NCBI RefSeq assembly: GCF_002803155.1
Contig: NZ_NNBP01000035.1
Location: forward strand, 1 to 64,000
Direction: 5' to 3'
Length of the DNA: 64,000 bases
Source of the DNA: Streptomyces sp. CB02959
GTDB lineage: Bacteria; Actinomycetota; Actinomycetes; Streptomycetales; Streptomycetaceae
The notes beneath the pieces are model-generated. The model was given only the letters and a program-made list of their open reading frames with translations, made no database searches and was not told the DNA's origin. This document shows positions 41,041-49,130 of this stretch, piece by piece (position 1 is the stretch's first letter; each line of letters opens with the position of its first letter). A program made the position numbers and the translations under genes.

Positions 41041-42264
41041 TCACGCGGTCGGCCGCGCCGCCGCCAGTCCCGCGCGCAGCCGCCGCAGCCCCGCCCCGAT
41101 CTCCTCCGCCGGGTGGGTCACGAACGACAGCCGCATCGCCGCCGGATCCGGCCGCCCGGCGAAGAACGGCGCACCCGGGACGTACGCCACGTCGTGCCGC
41201 ACCACCTCCGGCAGCAGCGCGGTCGCGTCGTACCCCGCGGGCAGCGTCGCCCACACGAACATCCCGCCCGCCGGGCGGTTCCACCGCGAGCCCTCGGGGA
41301 GCGCTTCGCTCAGCCCGTCCACCAGGGCGTCCCGCCGCTCCCGGTAGGCGCCCCTGACCCGCGCCAGGTGCGCGTCCAGGTCCGAGTCCGCCAGGTACCG
41401 CGCCGCGGCGGCCTGGTCGATGGTGGAGGTGTGCAGGTCGGCGGCCTGTTTGGCGATGACGCAGGCCCGCCGCAGCGCGGCCGGCGCCCGCAGCGTGCCC
41501 AGCCGCAGCCCGGGCGCCATCACCTTGGAGAACGAGCCGAGCAGCACCGTACGGTCCTCCGCCCCCGGGAAGGACGCCACCCAGCGCTGCGGCTCCCCCT
41601 CGAAGCGCAGCTCCCCGTACGGGTCGTCCTCGGCGATCCACAGTCCGCGCCGGGCGGCGACCTCGGCGACCGCGGCCCGCCGCTCCGCGTCCAGCGTCCG
41701 CCCGGTGGGGTTCTGGAACGTCGGGATGACGTAGAGGAGTTTGGGGTTCTCGCGGGCGGCGATCTCGTCCAGCGCCGCCGGGTCCAGCCCCCCGTCGTCG
41801 GTCGGCACCGCCACCACCCGGGCGCCCGCGAGCGAGAAGATCTGCAGCGCCGCCAGATAGCAGGGATCCTCGACCAGCACCACGTCGCCCGGCTCCAACA
41901 GGGCGGCGGCCAGCAGCGTCAGCCCCTGCTGGGAGCCGGTGGTGACCAGCAGGTCGTCGGCGTCGGTGGGCAGCCCGCGGGCCGTGGTGCGCGCCGCGAC
42001 GGCCGCCCGCAGCTCCGGATCGCCCTCACTGGTCGAGTACTGCAGGACCTGCTGCGGAGCCCGCGCCAGCACCTCCCGGAAGGCGGCGGATATCCCCTCG
42101 ACGTCGAAGAGTTCGGGCGCCGGCAGCCCACCGGCGAACGAGATCACCTCGGGCCGGGCGGTCAGCGCCAGGATGTCGCGTACGGGCGAGCTGCCGGTCC
42201 GGGCCGCCCGCGCGGCGAGCTCGGGGACGGGGGCGGCGGCAGGGGTCAGGGCCTGGTCCGGCAT
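41041..42264 (-). CDS. PLP-dependent aminotransferase (class I/II)
   Basis: A 407-residue fold-type I aminotransferase. The N-terminal SPVRDILALTARPEVISFAGGLPAPELFD resembles the 2-aminoadipate aminotransferase/MocR-like group without the HTH. TTGSQQGLTLLAAALLEPGDVVLVEDPCY, YVIPTFQNPTGRTL, ENDPYGELRFEG-like EDDPYGELRF and the PLP-lysine region LLGSFSKVMAPGLRLG are present. It should transfer an amino group between an amino acid and a 2-oxo acid. GGAG lies 6 nt before ATG 42264. The gene is flanked by operators g and h but neither is oriented as its promoter, so it is probably outside the regulon. Confidence 0.92.
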   Translation of the reverse strand: MPDQALTPAAAPVPELAARAARTGSSPVRDILALTARPEVISFAGGLPAPELFDVEGISAAFREVLARAPQQVLQYSTSEGDPELRAAVAARTTARGLPTDADDLLVTTGSQQGLTLLAAALLEPGDVVLVEDPCYLAALQIFSLAGARVVAVPTDDGGLDPAALDEIAARENPKLLYVIPTFQNPTGRTLDAERRAAVAEVAARRGLWIAEDDPYGELRFEGEPQRWVASFPGAEDRTVLLGSFSKVMAPGLRLGTLRAPAALRRACVIAKQAADLHTSTIDQAAAARYLADSDLDAHLARVRGAYRERRDALVDGLSEALPEGSRWNRPAGGMFVWATLPAGYDATALLPEVVRHDVAYVPGAPFFAGRPDPAAMRLSFVTHPAEEIGAGLRRLRAGLAAARPTA

Positions 42265-42404
42265 GGCAGCTCCAATCGCTCGTGATCTGCGTTAACCACC
42301 GTTAGCTGCAGATGCCGGGCAGCTTAGACATGTTTCGGCCGACCGGACAGGGTTGCCCGCATACTGAACCGCCACCCGGGATCCCCGCCCGCACCCCTCC
42401 CCTT

Positions 42405-42426
42405 CTGACGCTACGTCAGCTACACC
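42405..42426 (+). promoter_or_regulatory. CTGA-N7-TCAG operator (site h)
   Basis: The palindrome CTGACGCTACGTCAG lies at 42405-42419. TACACC (42421-42426) follows at once and stands 8 nt before ATG 42435, suggesting a leaderless promoter with the operator in the spacer, as at site d. Confidence 0.65.
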
Positions 42427-42434
42427 TGTCCGCC

Positions 42435-43331
42435 ATGACGACCGACGACCACCACGCCGACCGGCACACCGCCGACGAGGACACCGCACAGGGGCGGGCC
42501 GCCGGCGAACTCGCCGCCTACGCCGCCCTCCCCGCCACCGGCCCCTACGGCGTCCGCCCCGGCCACGCCCTGATCACCATGGTCGAACCGCATCCCGGCC
42601 ACGAGCACGCCTACAACCGCTGGTACGAGGACGACCACTACATCGCCGGCGCGATGGCCATGCCCTGGATCTTCGCCGGCCGCCGCTGGGTCGCCACCCG
42701 CGATCTGCAACTCCTGCGCTACCCGGAGCGCTCCGCCGTCGCCCGCCCGGTCACCGCCGGCTGCTACCTCTCCACCTACTGGCTCACCGAGGGCCGCTAC
42801 GACGCCCATATGCGGTGGACCGTCGCCATCAACCAGCGCCTCAACCGCGACGGCCGGGTCCACCACGACCGCACCCACGTCTTCACGGCCTTCCAGGACC
42901 ACGCGGCGACCGTCTACCGCGACGGAGCGGCCGGCCCCCGCGACTTCCACGCACTCGACCACCCCTACGCCGGGCTGGTCCTGGAGGTGATCGACGCGGA
43001 CGGCCCGCAGTCGCGCGCCGCCCTGCTGGAGTGGCTGTGCTCCCACCATCTGCCGCGGCGCCTGGCCGGCTCGCCGTCGGCCCTGGTCACCGTCTTCCGG
43101 CCGACACCGCTGCCCGGCGACCGGATGGCCTACGTCAAGCAGGTCGAGGGGGTGGACACCCGGCTGACCCTGCTGTGGTTCCTCCAGGAGGACCCGCGGC
43201 ACGCCTGGGCGGAGCACTTCACCGGCCTGGCGACCGAGGTCGCCGCCTCCGGCCTGGGCCGCGTCGAGCTGGTGGCCCCGTTCATCCCCACCGTCCCGGG
43301 CACCGACCGCTATGTGGCCGAACTCCGCTGA
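42435..43331 (+). CDS. unknown protein with probable EthD-like dimeric alpha/beta barrel repeats
   Basis: A 298-residue soluble protein. Residues 45-75 read ALITMVEPHPGHEHAYNRWYEDDHYI, where the WY-x-x-DHY pattern resembles EthD/DabB-type dimeric alpha/beta-barrel enzymes. The second half (LVTVFRPTPLPGD...LTLLWFLQED...GRVELVAPFIPTVPGTDRYV) looks like a second ferredoxin-like unit. The protein could therefore be a fused tandem barrel. No precise family is recognised. It lies 16 nt downstream of operator h and is monocistronic. It probably takes part in the same degradation pathway as the other operator-linked genes; its role there is unknown. Confidence 0.8.
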   Translation: MTTDDHHADRHTADEDTAQGRAAGELAAYAALPATGPYGVRPGHALITMVEPHPGHEHAYNRWYEDDHYIAGAMAMPWIFAGRRWVATRDLQLLRYPERSAVARPVTAGCYLSTYWLTEGRYDAHMRWTVAINQRLNRDGRVHHDRTHVFTAFQDHAATVYRDGAAGPRDFHALDHPYAGLVLEVIDADGPQSRAALLEWLCSHHLPRRLAGSPSALVTVFRPTPLPGDRMAYVKQVEGVDTRLTLLWFLQEDPRHAWAEHFTGLATEVAASGLGRVELVAPFIPTVPGTDRYVAELR

Positions 43332-43391
43332 GCGGCCCGGCCGATGACCGTCCGTGGCGGTCCGCCCCGCCGGCCCGTACGCGGACACGCC

Positions 43392-43434
43392 CGAGCCCCC
43401 TCGGCCGGGACGGCGATCCAGTCGAGAGGGCTCG
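43392..43434. terminator. bidirectional hairpin terminator
   Basis: CGAGCCCCCTCG (43392-43403) pairs with CGAGAGGGCTCG (43423-43434) with one mismatch, between the convergent barrel-protein and DUF397 genes. Confidence 0.6.
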
Positions 43435-43479
43435 TATCCGCGCTGACGTCACACGGACTGCGGTCGGTGACGACTCGGT

Positions 43480-43689
43480 TCAGGAGAGGTCGAAGGTGCC
43501 CGCCGCGACGTCCGACACGAAGCTGCTCCAGGAGGAGTTGTCGAAGGTGAGCCGCACACCGTCGGGGACCTTGGAGTCGCGCACCGCGATGGCCGCGGTG
43601 GTCGGAACGGCGATCTCCACACAGGCACCATTGCCACCGGAGTACGAGGACTTGGTCCAGGAGAACGCGGAATTGGGCTGAACGGCCAT
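43480..43689 (-). CDS. DUF397 protein (Scr2-like)
   Basis: A 69-residue protein with the DUF397 signature: FSWTKSSYSGGNGACVEIAV near the start, IAVRDSKVPDG in the middle and SWSSFVSDVAAGTFDL at the end. DUF397 proteins pair with XRE/DUF5753 regulators in Streptomyces. The Scr1/Scr2 pair of S. coelicolor is described as a toxin-antitoxin-like system. ATG 43689 has GTGGAG upstream; a GTG at 43695 is the alternative. It lies 209 bp downstream of the XRE gene on the same strand. Confidence 0.9.
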   Translation of the reverse strand: MAVQPNSAFSWTKSSYSGGNGACVEIAVPTTAAIAVRDSKVPDGVRLTFDNSSWSSFVSDVAAGTFDLS

Positions 43690-43898
43690 TGTCACTCCAC
43701 CTTACTGTGAGTTACCGCGAATTCGGTGAGGACGACGCTACGCGCCAACATCACCGGCCGCAGAGGGCCGTTCACCCGTCCGAATGGCATATTTCGTGAT
43801 CTCTTTTCAGACGCGGTGGCTCAGGTGTACCGTGCGGGCCCGTTCACCGGAATTCAACATTCCGCGCCTTCCGGGCCGCTGCCCCCGCCCCAACGCCT

Positions 43899-44765
43899 TC
43901 AACTCGTGGCGTCCGCATGCCGCTTCGCGGCCTCCGCGATGAACTCGCGACTGACGTCCGCGCTCAGCGCCTGCGCCCGCAGATGCTCGTACATGATCGT
44001 GTATTTGTGCACATCGTTGGTCTTCTCCAGATAGAGATCACTGGTGACACCCTCGATGTAGACCACGCTGGAATCCGCGGCGTCGTCGAATTCCAGGATC
44101 GAGAACGTCCCCGACATCCCGGCGTGCGCACCGGCGTCATAGGGCAGCACCTGAACCGTCACATGCGGCAGCGTGCTCACCTCGACGAGGTGCTCCAGCT
44201 GCTCGCGCATGATCAGGTGGCTGCCGACCACCCGGCGCAGCGCGCTCTCGTCCAGCACGACCCACAGCCGCAGCGGGCGCTCCTGTTCCCGGACCCGCTC
44301 CTGGCGGCGCATCCGCACCTGGATGCGTTTCTCCAGATCCTCCGGCGCCAGCTCCGGGACCGTGCCGGGGATCACCGCCTCGGCATAACCGGGCGTCTGT
44401 AGCAGACCGGGCACCAGCAGGGATTCGTACGTCCGCAGCGACGCCGCCTCGGTCTCCAGGCCGATGTAGACGCTGTACGGGATGTCGCCGAAGGCGTGCC
44501 ACCAGCCTTGCTGGCGCGAATCCTTGGCCATCTGCATCAGCGAATCCACTATCCGGCGGTCCTCGACCTCGTAGACCCCGCACAGGTCGCGGACATCGCG
44601 CTGGCTGATGCTCCGACGGCCGTTCTCCAGTCGGCTGATCTTCGACTGGGAGACCAGCAGCCGCTCGGCCACCTGCTCCGCCGTCAGGCCCTTGTCCTCC
44701 CGGAGCCGGCGGAGCTCCTGGCCCAATCGGCGTCGCCTGACGGTGGGGTTGACGTTGGACGCCAC
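43899..44765 (-). CDS. XRE-family regulator with DUF5753 (Scr1-like)
   Basis: A 288-residue protein with a complete HTH (RRLGQELRRLREDKGLTAEQ and LLVSQSKISRLENGRRSIS) and the DUF5753 region (YESLLVPGLLQTPGYAEAVI, LWVVLDESALRRVVGS, VTVQVLPYDAGAHAGM, VVYIEGVTSDLYLEK). GTG 44765 is the start, with GGAGG about 10 nt upstream. A TTGACT (44845-44840) may be its -35. With the DUF397 gene it forms a typical Streptomyces pair; the regulator is thought to bind or restrain the DUF397 product. It is less divergent in its HTH than the 17256-18089 copy. Confidence 0.9.
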   Translation of the reverse strand: MASNVNPTVRRRRLGQELRRLREDKGLTAEQVAERLLVSQSKISRLENGRRSISQRDVRDLCGVYEVEDRRIVDSLMQMAKDSRQQGWWHAFGDIPYSVYIGLETEAASLRTYESLLVPGLLQTPGYAEAVIPGTVPELAPEDLEKRIQVRMRRQERVREQERPLRLWVVLDESALRRVVGSHLIMREQLEHLVEVSTLPHVTVQVLPYDAGAHAGMSGTFSILEFDDAADSSVVYIEGVTSDLYLEKTNDVHKYTIMYEHLRAQALSADVSREFIAEAAKRHADATS

Positions 44766-45096
44766 GGTACGTGCACCTCCGGCTCCGTACTGCTGTCATT
44801 TCTTGTTGAGCAGACTGCCACTTCATGTGGACGCCGCGCAGTCAAATGAACACAGTAGGCGAGCGCACATGTGCGCGGGGTGGCGAACCGTGCCGTCGTC
44901 CGAACGGCTCGGCCCGCCACCCCGCGCTTCTCGCTGCGGCTCCCGAACGGTCCGGGAAGGGGCGGTGCGGTGGCGCTGACGGGGCAACCCCGGTGCGGGT
45001 GCTGCCCTGGTGGTGCGGTGGTGCGCGGCGGCATCCGGTGGTGCGCGCCGGGCCCGGCGAAGCGCGGGCTGGCGCACCCCTACGGTGCCGGTGCCC
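44766..45096. other. intergenic region between the XRE and GPP34 genes
   Basis: No credible gene is seen. The left 90 bp are A+T-rich and hold the XRE promoter region (TTGACT at 44845-44840). The rest is GC-rich without a consistent codon bias on either strand. Confidence 0.5.
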
Positions 45097-45864
45097 TCAG
45101 TGGGCGCCGACCCGGGCCATGCTGCCGTGCCCGTGTCGTCGGGACTGGCCGGGTACGCCGGTCGCGTCGGCCGTCGTGCGGGCCGCCGCCTTCCGGGGCA
45201 CCGGACCGCCGCCCGGTCCCGAACCCCGCCGCGGCTGCGCCGCGGCGCCGTTCTGGACGTCCATGACGGCGTGTGCGACCAGCCCGCCCATCGGGTCGTG
45301 CCGGATCAGGTCCCGGAGTCGGGAGCGCGATGACCGCCCCTCGTTCCCCGGGTACAGGTGCTTGCCGAGGCCGACCGCGTGGGCCAGTGCGGCGAGCGCC
45401 GCGGTCCGCGGGTCCGGTGGGACGCCAGTGCGGATCGCGTTGTCGAGCCGGGTCCTGATTTCCCGGCTGATGGCCGTCTCCGTCGCTTGGTAGCGCGTCG
45501 TCGGCAGCACCCCGCACATCTGGCCCGCCACGGCATGCACCATGCCGCACCGTTCGAGATGCGTGAGGTAGGTCTGGCGCAGCCCCAGCCGGGGCCCGCC
45601 GATCCAGTGGACCGCGCGCACCGGACTGCCGCGACGGCGCAGCAGTTCGAGCGCTGAGTCCAGAGTCGGATCTCCTGTCGGCCGTGCCATCACCACGGCG
45701 ATACGATCCCCGTCTGGGGCTATCCGTCCTGCCAGAGCCAGCTCGACGAGCTGGGCCCCGGCCAGGCCGAGGTCGAGCGACTGCGGCTGTGCTGTGGTGC
45801 CCGTGGTCGGGTCCAAAGCCAGCAGCAGAAGCTCCTCCGGAATTGTTCTGCGGCTCCTGCCCAT
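45097..45864 (-). CDS. GPP34 (GOLPH3/Vps74-like) family protein
   Basis: A 255-residue protein with the GOLPH3-type start TIPEELLLLALDPTTG, then SLDLGLAGAQLVELALAGRI, LLRRRGSPVRAVHWIGG, YLTHLERCGMV and RLDNAIRTGVPPDPRTAALAALAHAVGL. This pattern is shared by bacterial GPP34 proteins, in which the eukaryotic relatives bind phosphoinositides; the bacterial role is not known. The last 40 residues are a Gly/Arg/Pro-rich low-complexity tail. GGGGAGG lies 5 nt before ATG 45864. Confidence 0.9.
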   Translation of the reverse strand: MGRSRRTIPEELLLLALDPTTGTTAQPQSLDLGLAGAQLVELALAGRIAPDGDRIAVVMARPTGDPTLDSALELLRRRGSPVRAVHWIGGPRLGLRQTYLTHLERCGMVHAVAGQMCGVLPTTRYQATETAISREIRTRLDNAIRTGVPPDPRTAALAALAHAVGLGKHLYPGNEGRSSRSRLRDLIRHDPMGGLVAHAVMDVQNGAAAQPRRGSGPGGGPVPRKAAARTTADATGVPGQSRRHGHGSMARVGAH

Positions 45865-46126
45865 CCAAGCCTCCCCGCGTGGATGAATGACAGGGTGACC
45901 CCTCTCACATTCATCTGTCGAGGGTGCGTGGGGGGTTCGGTAGGGAACCGGTAGGTATGTCGTTCTCGTCTAGCACGTCGGCGACATCTTCCGAGGAGCG
46001 CCGCATCCACTGGTTCGCGTGGCGGTGGGAAGCGGCGGCTCGGACACAGGAGACTTGGGAACACTGGTTCCGCTCGGTACCAGCTGGCACCAGGCAGGGC
46101 ACTGCGACGTAGTGAAGGAGACATCG

Positions 46127-48844
46127 GTGGCGGGCGAGTCCCCCGACAAGTCGGACAAGAAGTCGGGCAAGGAGCAGTCGTCGGGGGAGACGGCGCGCAC
46201 CGAACGGGACCCGCGGCTGGCGATCCTCCGCGAGGAGCGGGGGAATCGGGACGGCGCGGCGAAGGGGAAGCCGGAGGAGTCGGAGAAGGACTCCGGGGGC
46301 GGGGTGAAGAAGGCGGCTGACACGGAGACTTCCGACCAGAAGACTTCCGAGGGGAAGATTTCCGAGCGGGAGACTTCCGAGGGGAAGGCGTCGGAGGAGA
46401 AGGCCGAGGCGGACGAGGCGAAGGCCGCCGAGGAGTCCGCCGACGAGCCCGTGAAGGCGGCTGAGGCGCCTCAGGAGGCCGCACAGGGCGGTTCTGGGGG
46501 TCCCGAGGGGGCGGAGAAGGCCAAGGCGGCAGCGGGCCGTCTGGAGGCCGATGCGCCCGCGGACGCGAAGGCTGCGCCCGCCGAGGAGAAGGCCGCGCCC
46601 GCCGAGAAGGCTGCCGAGGGCGGGTCCGCGAAGGGCTCGGCCAAGGGCTCGGGGGCGGACTCCGGGGCGGACTCCGCGGGAGCGGGCGACTCGGGGGACG
46701 CGGACGAGAGCGAGGGCGTCGATCAGGCGACCGCGGTCTTCAAGACGGTCGAGCCGAAGAAGCTCAGCGCGGGCAAGGGGACCGGCGAGAGCGCCGACGA
46801 GGCACCGGCCGATGACGCGACGCGAGTGTTTGCCGTAGCGAAGACCGGGAAGCCCAAGGCGTCCGGCAAGGGGGCGGCGGAAGGTCCCGTCGACCAGCAG
46901 ACCGCCGTCTTCAAGCTCGGTAAGGACGCGGGTAAGGGCGCCGGTGAGGACGCGGGCGCCAAGGCTGCGGATGCCAAGGCCGATGGTGCTGATGGTGCCA
47001 AGGATGCCAAGGATGCCAAGGCGAAGGCCGAGGGCGTTGCCGACGCGGATGAGCGGGACGCCGAGCGGACCAGTCAGTTCGTGGCGCTGAAGTCGTCGGA
47101 CGACGGTTCGGCGGAGCGGTCGATCGGTAAGACCGCGCCCAAGACCCCGGTCCGCAAGCCCGGCGGCACCCCGGACGGCGAGGAACCGGAAAAGGAAAAG
47201 GGCCAGAAGGAAGACGGCCAGAAGGAAAAGGGTCCGAAGGAAAAGGGCCAGGACGAGGGGCAGGAGAAGGCGAAGGGGGCGGCCTCCGGCGGGAAGGGCA
47301 CGGAGCCGGGCGCCGCGAAGGGCAAGGGCTCGGACGGCGCGCCGGAGAAGTCCGCTGCGAAGTCTCCTGAGAAGGCTGCGGGCAAGGCCCCCGGCGCGAT
47401 GCCGCCCGCCGCGGCGTCCAAGGCGGACGGGAAGTCCGAGACCGGTAAGGCCCCGGCCGCCGCCGGTGCCTCGGCCGCGCCCGGCACGTCCGCGGCCGAG
47501 GCCGACTCCGAGCGGACCCGGCAGGAACCGCTGCCGCCGCTCGATCTGCTGGCCAAGCTCACCAACACCCCGCCGCCGCCCGAGACCACGGTCCGCGTCG
47601 TCGTCCGGCGGTTCAAGATCTGGACGCCGCTGGCGGTGCTGCTGGCGATCATCTTCGCGGTGGTCCAGGCGGTGCGGCCGCTGCCCGACCCGACGCTGAC
47701 CCTCGGCGACGCCAAGTCGTCGTACACCTTCGAGGGCGGCAACCTCTCCATCCCGTGGCCCGAGAAGGGGCAGGCGGCGGTGAAGGTCGTCGGTTCCGGG
47801 GCACTGGGGACGTTCGGCGAGGAGAAGCCCGTCCCGACCGCGAGCGTCGCCAAGATCATGACGGCCTACGTGATCCTCAAGGACCGTCCGCTGAAGAGCA
47901 AGGACGACAAGGGGCCGCAGATCGAGGTCGACGCCAAGACGGTGGCGGAGGGCGGTTCCGAGAGCGAGTCGCGCATCGAGGGGCTCAAGACCGGTCAGAA
48001 GTTCAGCGAGCAGGACATGCTCAAGATGCTGATGATCCCGTCCGGCAACAACATCGCCCGGCTGCTGGCCCGTTGGGACACCAACTCCGACTCCGAGGCC
48101 GCGTTCGTCAAGAAGATGAACGACGCCGCCAAGGAACTCGGCATGAAGAACACGACCTACACCGACCCCAGCGGCCTGGACGCCAGGACCGTCAGCACCG
48201 CGGTCGACCAGCTCAAGCTGGCCGAGGCGGTCATGAAGTTCGACGCCTTCCGGCCGATAGTCGCACTGCCCAACGCCGACATTCCGGGTCTGCCGACGCG
48301 GATCAACAACAACAACGACCGTCTGATCGTGGCCGGGCTGAGCGTCAAGGGCATCAAGACCGGCTCCAGTTCGGCGGCCGGCGGCACGCTGTCGTGGGCG
48401 GCGTACAAGACGGTGGACGGCAAGGACGTGCTGATCCTGGGCACGATGATGGACCAGCACTTCCAGGGTCTGGACCCCAACGGCTCCAACAGCCTGACGA
48501 TGGTCCAGAACAACAGCAAGAAGGTGATCGAGGCGGTGCGCAACGCCCTGACCTCGGCCACCGCTGTGAAGAAGGGCCAGGTCGTGGGCTACGTGGATGA
48601 CGGCCTGGGCGGCCAGACCCCGGTCGTGGCCACCAAGGACCTGAAGGCGATCGGCGTCCCCGGCCAGAAGCTGGCGCTGCAGGTCGGCGACGGCGGCAAG
48701 GTCGCACCGCACGAGGCGGCGGCCGGGACGGTGGTCGGCGAGCTGATCGTCGGCAGCGGGGCCGAGGCCCAGCGGGTGCCGGTGGCGCTCCAGAAGGCCC
48801 TCGCCAAGCCTTCGTTCGGTGCAAGACTGATCCGACTGGGCTGA
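46127..48844 (+). CDS. D-alanyl-D-alanine carboxypeptidase (PBP5-like, S11) with long charged N-terminal tail
   Basis: A 905-residue protein. Residues 1-490 are disordered and rich in Lys, Glu, Ala, Gly, Asp and Ser. They carry four repeats of the type TxxF: DQATAVFK (about 199), DDATRVFAV (about 229), DQQTAVFK (about 256) and RTSQFVAL (about 313). One transmembrane helix (WTPLAVLLAIIFAVVQAV, about 498) anchors it. The extracellular S11 domain has all three active-site motifs: SVAK at 573, SGN at 639 and KTG at 744. The enzyme should trim peptidoglycan stem peptides. GTG 46127 has AAGGAG 6 nt upstream. A strong terminator follows. Confidence 0.92.
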   Translation: MAGESPDKSDKKSGKEQSSGETARTERDPRLAILREERGNRDGAAKGKPEESEKDSGGGVKKAADTETSDQKTSEGKISERETSEGKASEEKAEADEAKAAEESADEPVKAAEAPQEAAQGGSGGPEGAEKAKAAAGRLEADAPADAKAAPAEEKAAPAEKAAEGGSAKGSAKGSGADSGADSAGAGDSGDADESEGVDQATAVFKTVEPKKLSAGKGTGESADEAPADDATRVFAVAKTGKPKASGKGAAEGPVDQQTAVFKLGKDAGKGAGEDAGAKAADAKADGADGAKDAKDAKAKAEGVADADERDAERTSQFVALKSSDDGSAERSIGKTAPKTPVRKPGGTPDGEEPEKEKGQKEDGQKEKGPKEKGQDEGQEKAKGAASGGKGTEPGAAKGKGSDGAPEKSAAKSPEKAAGKAPGAMPPAAASKADGKSETGKAPAAAGASAAPGTSAAEADSERTRQEPLPPLDLLAKLTNTPPPPETTVRVVVRRFKIWTPLAVLLAIIFAVVQAVRPLPDPTLTLGDAKSSYTFEGGNLSIPWPEKGQAAVKVVGSGALGTFGEEKPVPTASVAKIMTAYVILKDRPLKSKDDKGPQIEVDAKTVAEGGSESESRIEGLKTGQKFSEQDMLKMLMIPSGNNIARLLARWDTNSDSEAAFVKKMNDAAKELGMKNTTYTDPSGLDARTVSTAVDQLKLAEAVMKFDAFRPIVALPNADIPGLPTRINNNNDRLIVAGLSVKGIKTGSSSAAGGTLSWAAYKTVDGKDVLILGTMMDQHFQGLDPNGSNSLTMVQNNSKKVIEAVRNALTSATAVKKGQVVGYVDDGLGGQTPVVATKDLKAIGVPGQKLALQVGDGGKVAPHEAAAGTVVGELIVGSGAEAQRVPVALQKALAKPSFGARLIRLG

Positions 48845-48848
48845 GATG

Positions 48849-48901
48849 ACGGCCGGACGGCCGGGTGGATGTCCCTCATCCCCCGGCCGTCCGGCCGTTT
48901 T
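48849..48901 (+). terminator. intrinsic terminator of the carboxypeptidase gene
   Basis: A perfect 17-bp stem (48849-48865 with 48882-48898) encloses a loop that can pair five more bases. TTTT follows at 48898-48901, immediately downstream of the stop codon. Confidence 0.9.
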
Positions 48902-49130
48902 CCGTCCGCCCCGCGGCCGGCACGGCCGGCCGGCCGCGCCGCCCCCGATGTGACCGGAGCCCGCCATCGACGCGTCGCAAGCGCCGCAGCCGCACCAGCC
49001 GTCGCAGCCGCACCAGGCAACCCGGGCGCTCTCGTCATCCGCCGGGGCCGGGGCGGCCGTTGCGTACCCGGCGTACCCGCACGCCGACCCCTTCGCCGCC
49101 GTCCGCCGCGCCTGGGCGATACGGAGCGCG

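Noticed and set aside
45957..46112. A 51-residue plus-strand ORF before the carboxypeptidase
   Set aside because: It has a reasonable composition but only a weak ribosome site and no recognisable family.
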